In this document: in pieces, positions 15,187 to 23,339 of the stretch
How positions within the stretch are numbered: the first letter of the stretch is position 1
Layout: each line of letters opens with the position of its first letter
Assembly: GCA_022866045.1 (NCBI GenBank)
Contig: JALHTW010000151.1
Span: 1 to 43,739 of the forward strand
Length of the DNA: 43,739 nt
Direction: 5' to 3'
Source of the DNA: Candidatus Aminicenantota bacterium
GTDB lineage: Bacteria; Acidobacteriota; Aminicenantia; Aminicenantales; UBA4085
Position numbers and translations under genes: made by a program
The notes under the pieces: generated by a model
What the model was told of the DNA's origin: nothing
Database searches by the model: none
What the model saw: the letters and a program-made list of their open reading frames with translations, nothing else

Positions 15187-16104
15187 TCAGAAATGATGGC
15201 GGCCCTTGAACGCCTCAAGCGTGTTCCGCATCAGCATGGCGATGGTCAACGGCCCCACGCCACCCGGGGAGGGAGTCAGCCAGCCCGCCTTATCAATGAC
15301 CCGGGGCTGGACATCGCCAGCCCAAGTAAAGCCTTTATCCTGGATCTCTTTCTCACGTTTAGGGTCGTCGCCGAAGAGTTCCCGAACCACGGCCTTATCG
15401 CTCACGGCATTGCTCCCGACGTCGATGACCAGCGCGCCTTCCTTGACAAACTCGGGGCCGATGAAGCCGGGCTTGCCCATGGCGGCGATGAGAATATCGG
15501 CGCGGGCGGCGACCTGGGCGAGGTTCTTGGTCTTACTGTGGCAGATCGTCACCGTGCCGTTTTCATTGGTGATCATTGCCGCCAGCGGCTTGCCGACGAT
15601 GAGGCTCCGGCCGATGACCACAACATCCTTGCCTTCGATCCCCACGCCGGCGGATTTAATGAGCTCGAGGACACCCAGCGGCGTGCAGGCCCGCAGGCCG
15701 GGCAGGTTCTGGAGGAGGAGACCCAGGCTATAGGGATGAATGCCGTCGACGTCCTTTTCCGGATTGATCCACGAGATGACCTCATGAGCAGCGAAGCCCT
15801 TAGGAAGCGGAAGCTGGACGAGGATGCCATCCACCTTGTCCTCGTTGTTCAAATCCTCGATCTTGGCCTTGAGCTGATCCCGGGCCGTGTTCGCCGCCAG
15901 GTAAAGGACCTGGCCGTAGAGACCCAGACTCTGGCAGGCTTTTTCCTTCATCCGCAGATAGCTCTGGGAAGCGGGGTTGTCGCCGACAAGGATCCCGACA
16001 AGCCCCGGGACTTTGCCGAAGGTTTGCTGGCACAGGGCAACTTCATTTTTGACCTGATCTCGAATCTTGTCCGCGACAGGTTTACCTTCAAGCCACGTGC
16101 CCAT
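15187..16104 (-). CDS. folD: Methylene-THF dehydrogenase / methenyl-THF cyclohydrolase
   Basis: A 305-residue FolD interconverting methylene-, methenyl- and formyl-tetrahydrofolate in one-carbon metabolism. The start is ATG at 16104 with GGAGGAG close upstream; a longer frame to 16164 crosses the promoter. The catalytic Lys lies in SYLRMKEKA, and DGILVQLPLPKGF, VIGRSLIVGKPLAAMI and PGGVGPLTIAMLMRNT are family signatures for substrate and NAD(P) binding. The promoter abuts the MITE-like element at 16168. Confidence 0.97.
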   Translation of the reverse strand: MGTWLEGKPVADKIRDQVKNEVALCQQTFGKVPGLVGILVGDNPASQSYLRMKEKACQSLGLYGQVLYLAANTARDQLKAKIEDLNNEDKVDGILVQLPLPKGFAAHEVISWINPEKDVDGIHPYSLGLLLQNLPGLRACTPLGVLELIKSAGVGIEGKDVVVIGRSLIVGKPLAAMITNENGTVTICHSKTKNLAQVAARADILIAAMGKPGFIGPEFVKEGALVIDVGSNAVSDKAVVRELFGDDPKREKEIQDKGFTWAGDVQPRVIDKAGWLTPSPGGVGPLTIAMLMRNTLEAFKGRHHF

Positions 16105-16135
16105 GCTCTCCTCCTCTCTCGAAATTCCCTCCCCG

Positions 16136-16164
16136 ATTATACTGGGACAATATTTGGATGACAA
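16136..16164 (-). promoter_or_regulatory. Promoter of folD
   Basis: Minus-strand TTGTCA (16164-16159) and TATAAT (16141-16136) with exactly 17 bp between them, 32 bp ahead of the ATG. The MITE-like palindrome begins only 4 bp upstream of the -35. Confidence 0.75.
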
Positions 16165-16167
16165 GAT

Positions 16168-16357
16168 TATTAACCTTTATTATTCATAAATTGCGTCGTT
16201 TCCTCGAGAAGAGAATTCGCAGATGGCGCCGAATTCAAAACAAGGGGGGCACGATCCCAAATTCCGGAGAATCTGGGTCATGTCCCCGAATTCGGCGCCC
16301 CTCTGCAAATTCAGGACCGGGAGAGATAACGTCATTCATGAATAATTCAGGTTAATA
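16168..16357. mobile_element. MITE-like 190-bp long palindrome
   Basis: The ends TATTAACCT and AGGTTAATA are inverted copies. Going inward, ATTATTCAT matches ATGAATAAT, and the arms meet again strongly at GGCGCCGAATTC (16225-16236) against GAATTCGGCGCC (16288-16299). The interior GGGGGCACGATCCC also pairs with GGGTCATGTCCCC, closing on ATTC-CGGA-GAAT near 16264. The whole unit can fold as one long hairpin. It carries no gene. The TA at each end could be a 2-bp target duplication, as with IS630/mariner-type MITEs, or just the outer base pairs. The non-coding 16105-16475 stretch otherwise holds the folD promoter and a small hairpin. Confidence 0.65.
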
Positions 16358-16371
16358 GATTGTTAAAAATT

Positions 16372-16390
16372 GGAGCGCCAGCGGCGCTCC
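16372..16390. repeat. Perfect 8-bp hairpin followed by CCGAGCCCTTTTT
   Basis: GGAGCGCC (16372-16379) and GGCGCTCC (16383-16390) pair around AGC. The following CCGAGCCC and T-run look terminator-like on the plus strand, but no plus-strand gene precedes it. CTCCCCGAGCCC here is identical to 9209-9220. Confidence 0.5.
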
Positions 16391-16475
16391 CCGAGCCCTT
16401 TTTGGCATAAAGATTGCTCCACCCCTTCTCCTTGACGAATCACCGTAAAAAGACTAATTGTATAAACGGAGAAAC

Positions 16476-16847
16476 ATGAGAAAAAATCTCGTTGCCGCCC
16501 TGGCTCTCATCTGCCTCTCGTCCGCTTTCTTTGCCGGCTGCGGCGCCTTCCGTTCCGCTGACCAGCTTAAGTTCGGCGTCTGGGCTTCGGAGAAAAATCT
16601 CTGGGACGAGGCGATTTTCCGCTGGAAAAAGGCCCTCGCCGCTAACCCGAAATCGGTCGGGGCTCACAACAACCTTGCTGTCGCCTACGAAAAAAAGGGA
16701 TTGTTCGAGGAGGCCCTCAAGGAATACGAGCTGGCGTTGAAGCTCGACCCCGAAAACACCTATGTAAAGTCTAATTACAAGAACTGCCAAGAAAATATCC
16801 AGGCGCCGAAAAAAGAAACGAAAGACAACAAAGATGAAAAAAAATAG
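16476..16847 (+). CDS. TPR lipoprotein
   Basis: A 123-residue predicted lipoprotein. The start is ATG at 16476 with GGAG five bases upstream; an earlier ATG at 16458 lacks a site. The signal MRKNLVAALALICLSSAFFAGC ends in lipobox FAGC. Mature residues 32-105 contain about two tetratricopeptide repeats (WDEAIFRWKKALAANPKS and FEEALKEYELALKLDPEN), normally a protein-binding scaffold. The C-terminus is Lys-rich. It overlaps the next gene by 14 bp, and the trio with the large protease suggests a joint envelope function. Confidence 0.85.
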   Translation: MRKNLVAALALICLSSAFFAGCGAFRSADQLKFGVWASEKNLWDEAIFRWKKALAANPKSVGAHNNLAVAYEKKGLFEEALKEYELALKLDPENTYVKSNYKNCQENIQAPKKETKDNKDEKK

Positions 16848-17499
16848 CGGGTTCCTGATCCTTGCCATCCTTGCGGCGCTGGCCGTGTCCTGCGCCACGG
16901 AATCCTCGGTCAAAGTGAAGGTCGTAATTCCCGGCTCCCCGGCCGTCCGCCTTGATCCCTACCGGGAGATCGTCGTGGCCGCCTTCTGGCAGGAGACAGA
17001 GCTGAAGGACTTCAACCTCAATCAGGCCCTCGTCAACTATCTCCGGGATGAGATCGAACACCAATTCAAAGGCAAACTTTCCTCCAAAACAATCTCCTGG
17101 GAAAACGCCCAGATGACGGAAAACAAGGATTTCTGGAAACAGCTGCTCCCGGAACCCCAAGGCTGTCTTATCCTGACGGGAAAAGCCCAGTTCACCCAGG
17201 ATGTACGCAAAGCGCTCCTCGCCAAAGATAGACGGGCTATAGATGACGGCCCCTTCACGCCCGAAAAAGCCTGGGCCGCGCGCAAAAGCTTCTCCCTCAA
17301 ACTCGGCATCTATCTCATCAAGCCGGATACCGGAGAGGTCCTCTTTCAGAGGGACTTCCAGGAAGCGATGGACTATGAAGGTCAGAAGCAAATGGCGGAG
17401 TTCGCCTTCTTTGACCTTCTCCAGAAGATCAAGCTGAAGCTTTTCCGTCTTCTTTTCGGGTCCGAAAAAATCCAGGAACGGTACCTCCTGTCGAGATAA
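16834..17499 (+). CDS. Lipoprotein of unknown function
   Basis: A 221-residue protein that I do not recognise. The N-terminus MKKNSGFLILAILAALAVSC is a signal with a probable lipobox (AVSC). The mature domain has alternating strand/helix patterns (YREIVVAAFWQE, LVNYLRDEIEHQF, GCLILTGKAQF) and a late KLGIYLIKPDTGEVLFQRDF that resembles a GNA1162/LPP20-type or CsgG-like envelope-lipoprotein fold. That resemblance is only an impression. It overlaps the TPR lipoprotein by 14 bp and precedes the metalloprotease/barrel gene by 11 bp. Confidence 0.75.
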   Translation: MKKNSGFLILAILAALAVSCATESSVKVKVVIPGSPAVRLDPYREIVVAAFWQETELKDFNLNQALVNYLRDEIEHQFKGKLSSKTISWENAQMTENKDFWKQLLPEPQGCLILTGKAQFTQDVRKALLAKDRRAIDDGPFTPEKAWAARKSFSLKLGIYLIKPDTGEVLFQRDFQEAMDYEGQKQMAEFAFFDLLQKIKLKLFRLLFGSEKIQERYLLSR

Positions 17500-17510
17500 A
17501 AGGAGCTCCT

Positions 17511-20474
17511 ATGATGTCTTATCGAAGACTCGTCCCACTCGTTTTCCTGACCGCCGCCTTGGCCCTTCCCGTCCTGGGCCAGGATTATTTCTTCCCGTAC
17601 TACGGGAAGAACAAGGTCGTCTATGAAAAATTCTCCTGGAAAACATATCCCACCGAGCATTTCCAGATCTATTTCTACGTCGACGACGTGAACGCCCTGA
17701 AGAATATCGCCGAAATGGCCGAAAGCTCCTACCGTAAGATAAGCGGAGAGCTCAAGCACCAGCTCAGCGAGCCCGTGCCCCTCATCTTTTACACGACGTA
17801 CACGGATTTCGAGCAGACGAATATGTTCGAAGTGTCGGAAGGTGTCCTCGGCGTTTCCGAGCCTGTCCTCCACAGGATCGGCATCCACGGCGACATGTCG
17901 GCTGACGAGCTCCAAACGCTGATTACGCATGAGCTGACCCACATCTTCGAGTTCGAAATCCTCTGGGGCAATCTCGGCGGGGCCCTCTACGCCCTCAACC
18001 AGCCGCCGCTCTGGACCTTCGAAGGCCTCTCGGAATATTTCACCGGAGAATGGTCGTCCTGGTCCACGCTGATCCTCCGCGACACTGTCCTCAACGACCG
18101 GATCCCCGAGCTGGCCGAATCGGGAGAGCTTTTCTCCCGCTATCCGCTCCCCCGCGAGCCGGCCTACGATTTCGGCCATGCCATCTATGAATTCATGGAA
18201 TCCCGGTTCGGAAAGAACGCGATCCGCGAATTCTTCCAGTCCCTCAAAGGGGGTTCCCCGTTGCTCGGAAAACGGGATCCGCTAAAAAAAGCCTTCAACA
18301 TGGAGCCCCGGGAATTCAGTTTTGAATTCAAAAGATATCTAAGGAACCGGTTCAAGGACTTTACCAGCCGCGAGAATCCCGAGGACTATAGCGTTCCCTT
18401 GGGTCCTGAGTTCCCGATGAACCCATATTATTTCGCCTTCTCTCACGCCGTCTCTCCGTCCGGGGATATCGTGGCGACCATCACCTTCAACGCCATGGAC
18501 GGCGATATCGATATCGTCCTGATGTCGATAAAGGACGGAAAGATCCTCAGAAACCTGACCAAGGGCTACACCTCTCAATATGAATATATTAAATATGAGA
18601 TCGACTCCTCTCTCGGTAGAAGCCTGGCCTGGTCCCAGGACGGCGACCGGCTCGCCTTCTTCGCCCGGGACGGCCAGAAGCACACGCTTTTCATCCTCGA
18701 CGCCATCACCGGGGCCACATTGGGCAAGGTCAAGCTCCCGCTCGACCAGCCCGTCTGCCCGAGTTTCTATCCGGACGGCCAAAAACTCCTGTTCTCCGCG
18801 TTCCAAAAAGGGGTCCGTGACATTTTCGTCCTCGACCTAGCGACAGAGAAAATCACGAACCTGACCCAGGACGACCTGTTTGAAAAGGCGCCGGCCCTTT
18901 CGCCCGACGGCACCGCCGTCGTCTATTCGATCCGGGTGGACACGTACGACAAACTGTTCCTCTCTCCCCTCGACGATCTCAAAAAGAAAAAACAGCTCAC
19001 CTTCGGCACGGGCAACACGGTCACGCCCGAATTTTCCGCCGACGGCAAGACCGTGTTCTTCGCCGGTGACATCAAGGATGCCTACAACATTTATTCTTTA
19101 AGCCTGGAAACGGGCGAGCTCCGCCGCTACACGGACGTCCGGACCGGGAATTTCTTCCCGGCGCCCATTCCCAACAACCCCAAGCAGATCATTTTTTCTT
19201 CCTTCAACAAGGGCGCCTTCCAGCTTTTTAGAAGCGATGCCGTAGGCGTCGTCGAACAGACGCTGACGTTCGCCGACATCGGAGCCGGCGAGAAATTCAA
19301 GAAATTCGAGCCCATCCTCACCCTGGAGATCAACAAGGACAAGATCAAAGCCCACGAGGGCATGGGCAAACTCTATGTTGCGTCCCGGCCGCCCGTGGAC
19401 GCCATCGTCTCAACCGACGGGTCGATCTACGGCGGCTCCGCCCTTGCCTTCACGGACATCCTCGGCGACTACACCTTTTCGGCCACGGCCTATCAGGTCA
19501 GGGAGTTCCGCTCGATGTTTCTCGGCTATCTCAACCAGAGGAACCGTTTCCAGTGGGCGGTCAACGCCTTTCAATACACGATCTATTATTATCCTAACAG
19601 CTATTATTACGACCCCACCCTCTGGAGTTGGACAACCTATCAGGACGCCATCGCTACGCGGAAGATCACCGGGGTCAGCACCTTGGCCTACTATCCTCTC
19701 AACAAATATGTCCGAGCCGAGGGGAGCTTCGGCTACTTTCACTACGAGGAGGAGTTTCTCGATCCCTCTAACCTCGGCCTGGGTTCGGGTGCGACCTCTG
19801 GATATTTCTTAAACGGGAATATGGTCTCCGCCTCATTTTCTCTGACGGGAGAGACCACGCGCTTCAAGCGGTACGGCCCGGCTGCGGGCAACACATTCCG
19901 GGTCTCGGTCTCCCAGGCTCTTCCCGTAGCCGAAAATTTCCTCCATAACACCACCCTCGAAGCTGACCTGCGCAAATATTTTTACCTCGGAGCAGATTTT
20001 CTTTTCGCTTTCCGCGCCCAAGGCTTCTTGAGCGCGGGGCGCGATCGCTTCCTGGGCTACTACGGAGGGAACAATTCCGTCCGCTCGGCGTACTTTTACA
20101 GCCTCGTCGGCACGGAATATTGGATCGCCAACGCCGAGTTCCGCTTCCCGCTCATCGATGCGGCCTCAACGATCGTCGGCCCGGTCGGGCCTGTCCGGGG
20201 AGTCTTTTTCTTCGACATCACCCGGAACAAATACGGCGACTACCCGGCGAAATTTTACCGATGGGACACCGACACCACCTCTGCGACTTACGGAAATCTC
20301 CTGATGATCGACGCCGTCGGCTCCTATGGCTACGGCGTCGAGTTCTTCATCTTCGGCCTTCCGGTCCACATCGAATTCGCCAAGCGACTCGAGTGGCCGA
20401 GCATATCCAAGCCCTTCAGTTTCAGGGGATTCGGAAATTTCAAAACGAACTTCTGGATCGGTTTTGACTTTTAG
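17511..20474 (+). CDS. Surface metalloprotease / TolB-like propeller / outer-membrane barrel protein
   Basis: A 987-residue exported protein. The signal peptide spans about 1-23 (cleavage near VLGQ). A peptidase-MA-like gluzincin domain follows at about 25-290 with HELTH (140-144) and WTFEGLSEYF (E171/E175 as third-ligand candidates). Residues 305-600 hold TolB/PD40-type beta-propeller blades (SPSGDIVATITF, SPDGTAVVYSI, SADGKTVFFAGD). The remaining 350 residues are rich in alternating aromatic strands and end in Phe (NFWIGFDF), as outer-membrane beta-barrels do. A GGAG site precedes tandem ATGs. A cell-surface protease is likely; the substrate is unknown. Confidence 0.85.
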   Translation: MMSYRRLVPLVFLTAALALPVLGQDYFFPYYGKNKVVYEKFSWKTYPTEHFQIYFYVDDVNALKNIAEMAESSYRKISGELKHQLSEPVPLIFYTTYTDFEQTNMFEVSEGVLGVSEPVLHRIGIHGDMSADELQTLITHELTHIFEFEILWGNLGGALYALNQPPLWTFEGLSEYFTGEWSSWSTLILRDTVLNDRIPELAESGELFSRYPLPREPAYDFGHAIYEFMESRFGKNAIREFFQSLKGGSPLLGKRDPLKKAFNMEPREFSFEFKRYLRNRFKDFTSRENPEDYSVPLGPEFPMNPYYFAFSHAVSPSGDIVATITFNAMDGDIDIVLMSIKDGKILRNLTKGYTSQYEYIKYEIDSSLGRSLAWSQDGDRLAFFARDGQKHTLFILDAITGATLGKVKLPLDQPVCPSFYPDGQKLLFSAFQKGVRDIFVLDLATEKITNLTQDDLFEKAPALSPDGTAVVYSIRVDTYDKLFLSPLDDLKKKKQLTFGTGNTVTPEFSADGKTVFFAGDIKDAYNIYSLSLETGELRRYTDVRTGNFFPAPIPNNPKQIIFSSFNKGAFQLFRSDAVGVVEQTLTFADIGAGEKFKKFEPILTLEINKDKIKAHEGMGKLYVASRPPVDAIVSTDGSIYGGSALAFTDILGDYTFSATAYQVREFRSMFLGYLNQRNRFQWAVNAFQYTIYYYPNSYYYDPTLWSWTTYQDAIATRKITGVSTLAYYPLNKYVRAEGSFGYFHYEEEFLDPSNLGLGSGATSGYFLNGNMVSASFSLTGETTRFKRYGPAAGNTFRVSVSQALPVAENFLHNTTLEADLRKYFYLGADFLFAFRAQGFLSAGRDRFLGYYGGNNSVRSAYFYSLVGTEYWIANAEFRFPLIDAASTIVGPVGPVRGVFFFDITRNKYGDYPAKFYRWDTDTTSATYGNLLMIDAVGSYGYGVEFFIFGLPVHIEFAKRLEWPSISKPFSFRGFGNFKTNFWIGFDF

Positions 20475-20635
20475 GGCAGGCTCGGACGGTTTTGCCGCCA
20501 ATCAATCCTTATTATTTCCCCTTCCCCCTAGGACTTCAACTGATCTCAAAAACTGCACCTCTTCGGCTAAGCCGGCGAGGACAATGGCGATGATCGAGGA
20601 CGGGCTCCCCGGGCTTATTTTTTTACAAAAATCTC

Positions 20636-20664
20636 TTGAAATCATGCCCGGGGAATGGTATGAT
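20636..20664 (+). promoter_or_regulatory. Promoter of dnaA
   Basis: TTGAAA (20636-20641) and TATGAT (20659-20664) are 17 bp apart. The start of transcription would fall near 20671, giving a 75-nt leader that contains the DnaA-box cluster. Confidence 0.7.
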
Positions 20665-20694
20665 GGCCAAGCTTTCTTGAGGAATCAGTTAAAA

Positions 20695-20726
20695 ATTTCC
20701 ACAGATGTGGATATTTCTGTGGAAAA
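20695..20726 (+). promoter_or_regulatory. Cluster of three DnaA-box-like sites before dnaA
   Basis: ATTTCCACA (20695), ATATCCACA (on the minus strand, 20714-20706) and TTTTCCACA (minus strand, 20726-20718) resemble the DnaA box TTWTNCACA. The outer two form an inverted repeat (TTTCCACAG/CTGTGGAAA). The position in the leader suits autoregulation of dnaA by DnaA, or an origin sub-region. Confidence 0.65.
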
Positions 20727-20745
20727 ATAATTCTCGTTCACGCAA

Positions 20746-22071
20746 ATGGAAGAAAAGACGAATCCTTGGCTTCAAATCATTCTTGACGTCAAGAAAAAAA
20801 TCGACGCGGACAGCTTCGAAACGTGGTTCGAGCCCACGGCGTATATCGGGCAGGAACGCGACAGCCTCTATATCAAGGTCCCAAACCCCTACTTCAAAGA
20901 TTGGATCTCCTTCCATTTTTCGAGCCTCCTCAACGAAAGCTCCCAGAAGATCTTCGGCAAGGTCTATGATATTAAATATATTCTTGACGAATCGCCGTCT
21001 TCGTTCATGCGCCGCTCGCCCGATGAGCGGCGGACAAAATCAGGGATGCTTCTCAACCCGAACCTGAACCCCAACTATACGTTCGAGAACTTCGTCGTCG
21101 GATCATGCAACCAGTTTGCCCATGCCGCCTCTACGGCCGTGGCCAAGAACCCGGCAAAATCCTACAATCCTCTTTATGTCTACGGCGGCTCCGGGCTCGG
21201 AAAGACCCACCTGATGAATGCCATTGGCCATTTTACGCTCCATAATGATCCCCGCTTGAAAATTCTCTATATCACAACCGAAAAATTCATGAATGACCTC
21301 ATCAACCATCTTCAGTACGGAAAAATCCTGGATTTCCGTCAAAAATACAGGAGTATCGATGTCCTTCTCATGGACGATATCCACAACCTTTCCGGCAAAG
21401 ACCGGACCAAAGAAGAATTTTTCCACACCTTCAACCATCTTTACGACAACCAGAAACAGATCGTCATCTCCAGCGACTGTCCGCCCAAGGAAATCCTCGG
21501 ACTCGAGGAGCGTTTTCGCTCCCGGTTCGAATGGGGATTGATTGCCGACTTGAAACCGCCGGATATTGAGACCCGGATCGCCATCCTGAAAAAGAAGGCG
21601 GAGCTTGAGGGATTTGACCTTCCCGATAGCGTCGCTCTCTTCATCGCCGATAAAGTCCATTCCAACATCCGGGAATTAGAAGGGTACCTGAGAAGAGTCG
21701 TTGCCTTTTCTTCTTTAAAAGGCGAAAAGATTGAATTGGACCTGGCCAAGGAATCCTTGAAGGACCTTTTGGATTTGACATCCCGAATCATCTCTGTGGA
21801 AAAGATCCAGAAATTGGTCTGCCATAAATACAAAATCAAACTCGACCAGTTGAAATCTAAAAATAATTCTCCGAAATTCGCCTTTCCCCGCCAGATCGCC
21901 ATGTATTTATCCAAAGAGCTTACACCTACCTCTCTTCCGGAAATCGGCAAAAAATTCAGTGGAAAACATCATACAACTGTCCTCTATAGCATCCGAAAAA
22001 TCGAGCGAATGCGCAAAGAGAATTCGGATTTTGACAAAGAAATCAACAGCTTAATAAACTTCATCCAGTAA
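20746..22071 (+). CDS. dnaA: Chromosomal replication initiator DnaA
   Basis: A 441-residue DnaA. Domain I includes FETWFEPTAYI. The AAA+ domain has Walker A GGSGLGKT (147-154), Walker B VLLMDDIHNL (206-215), sensor region SSDCPPKEI and ERFRSRFEWGL. Domain IV ends in the DNA-binding signature GKHHTTVLYSIRKIE. Domain II is short. No good Shine-Dalgarno precedes the ATG. dnaN follows after a 124-bp AT-rich gap, so this is the usual origin-proximal dnaA-dnaN pair. Confidence 0.97.
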   Translation: MEEKTNPWLQIILDVKKKIDADSFETWFEPTAYIGQERDSLYIKVPNPYFKDWISFHFSSLLNESSQKIFGKVYDIKYILDESPSSFMRRSPDERRTKSGMLLNPNLNPNYTFENFVVGSCNQFAHAASTAVAKNPAKSYNPLYVYGGSGLGKTHLMNAIGHFTLHNDPRLKILYITTEKFMNDLINHLQYGKILDFRQKYRSIDVLLMDDIHNLSGKDRTKEEFFHTFNHLYDNQKQIVISSDCPPKEILGLEERFRSRFEWGLIADLKPPDIETRIAILKKKAELEGFDLPDSVALFIADKVHSNIRELEGYLRRVVAFSSLKGEKIELDLAKESLKDLLDLTSRIISVEKIQKLVCHKYKIKLDQLKSKNNSPKFAFPRQIAMYLSKELTPTSLPEIGKKFSGKHHTTVLYSIRKIERMRKENSDFDKEINSLINFIQ

Positions 22072-22195
22072 TGGAATCAAGGTCTTTGAAACGTTATGCA
22101 CATTTTATTTGCATTTCTTCTTCTTATTTACTAATCTTTATTTATATATTAAGAAATAATAATAAGAATAAGATCTCTCTCGGGAAGGTGCATCG
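22072..22195 (+). other. Candidate oriC / DNA-unwinding region
   Basis: The dnaA-dnaN gap is strikingly AT-rich compared with its flanks. It contains one exact DnaA box TTATGCACA (22094-22102), followed by about 70 bp of A/T runs (22104-22175) that would melt easily. Only one consensus box is seen here, so this may be the unwinding part with further boxes upstream of dnaA. The dnaN ribosome site lies at the right end. Confidence 0.5.
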
Positions 22196-23296
22196 ATGAA
22201 ATTTTCAATCGTGAAAGAAAATATACTAGAAGAGCTTCAGCTTCTTCAGGGAATTATTGAGAAAAGGAACACGATGCCGATCCTGGCGAATGTCCTTATC
22301 CAGGCTTACGAAAAAGAGGTTGAGATCACGGGGACGGACCTTGAGGTCGGACTCATAACCCGTTTCGAAGCTCAGGTCGATGATCCGGGCGCGATCACGG
22401 TCTCGGGGAAGAAGATTTTTGAGATCGTGAAGTCTCTCCCGGATGGGAAGCCGGTCGCGTTCAAAGAGGATAAGGACCTGATGATGGAAGTCACCTCGGG
22501 TGAAAGCGAGTTTAAAGTCCTCTGCCTGCCGAAGGAGGATTATCCTCACGTTCCTGAGCCGAAATTCGCGAAGATGATCGATTTTCCGATCGAGCAATTC
22601 AAGGACATGATCGACCGCGTCTTTTTCGCCATCGCCCAGGAGCAGAGATATTATCTCAACGGGGCGCTCATGGTCTTGAAAAACAAGTCCCTGGAACTGG
22701 TGAGCACGGACGGGCATCGGCTGTCTTACACGGCCAAGAGTCTTGACAACCTAAGCCTTTCTAAGGAAATCCGGGTCATTGTCGCAAAGAAGACGCTCAG
22801 CGAGATCAGAAAATATAACGAGGGGCCGCTTGGATTCGATCTGGACGAGAACAACCTTTTCTTCCGATGCGGTCACCGGACGCTTATTTCCCGGATTATA
22901 GAGAGTAAATTCCCCAATTTCGAGGCCGTCATTCCCAAGGACAACCCGAACGTGGCCATGTTGCAGAGGGAGGAATTCACGAACGCCATCCGGCGAGTGT
23001 CTCTTCTGTCCTCGGAACGCTCCCGGGGCATAAAATTCACCCTGGAAAAGAACAGGATGCGGCTGTTCTCCTCGAACCCCGAGATCGGCGAGGCCCGGGA
23101 CAAGCTGGATATCGAATATAAGGGCGCCGGCCTGGAGATTGGGTTCAATTCCCAATACGTCCTCGATTTTCTGACGACGGTAAGCTCCGAGAAGATCCGG
23201 CTCGAGCTGAAGGACGAGAACAGCGCAGCTCTCTTGCGGCCCGAAGCGGACGAGGACGTCAAAAGCCTTTACGTCCTCATGCCCATGAAGATATAG
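22196..23296 (+). CDS. dnaN: DNA polymerase III beta sliding clamp
   Basis: A 366-residue clamp protein with the expected three-domain pattern: MKFSIVKENILEELQLLQGI at the start, the domain II segment YLNGALMVLKNKSLELVSTDGHRL, and the C-terminus ending YVLMPMKI, close to the common YV(I/V)MP(M/V) ending. It encircles DNA and tethers polymerase III. An AAGGTG site precedes the ATG. It is followed by a convergent hydrogenase-maturation gene. Confidence 0.97.
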   Translation: MKFSIVKENILEELQLLQGIIEKRNTMPILANVLIQAYEKEVEITGTDLEVGLITRFEAQVDDPGAITVSGKKIFEIVKSLPDGKPVAFKEDKDLMMEVTSGESEFKVLCLPKEDYPHVPEPKFAKMIDFPIEQFKDMIDRVFFAIAQEQRYYLNGALMVLKNKSLELVSTDGHRLSYTAKSLDNLSLSKEIRVIVAKKTLSEIRKYNEGPLGFDLDENNLFFRCGHRTLISRIIESKFPNFEAVIPKDNPNVAMLQREEFTNAIRRVSLLSSERSRGIKFTLEKNRMRLFSSNPEIGEARDKLDIEYKGAGLEIGFNSQYVLDFLTTVSSEKIRLELKDENSAALLRPEADEDVKSLYVLMPMKI

Positions 23297-23302
23297 CTCG
23301 AG

Positions 23303-23319
23303 GGAAGAAGCTCGCTTCC
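23303..23319. terminator. Weak hairpin between convergent dnaN and the hydrogenase protease gene
   Basis: GGAAG (23303-23307) and CTTCC (23315-23319) pair around a seven-base loop right after the dnaN stop. The stem is short and has no good T-run. Confidence 0.3.
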
Positions 23320-23339
23320 TGGCTCCCCTTTGCTGGATT

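Noticed and set aside
16458-16475. Upstream ATG for the TPR lipoprotein
   Set aside because: No ribosome site; the ATG at 16476 has GGAG at proper spacing and gives a clean signal peptide.
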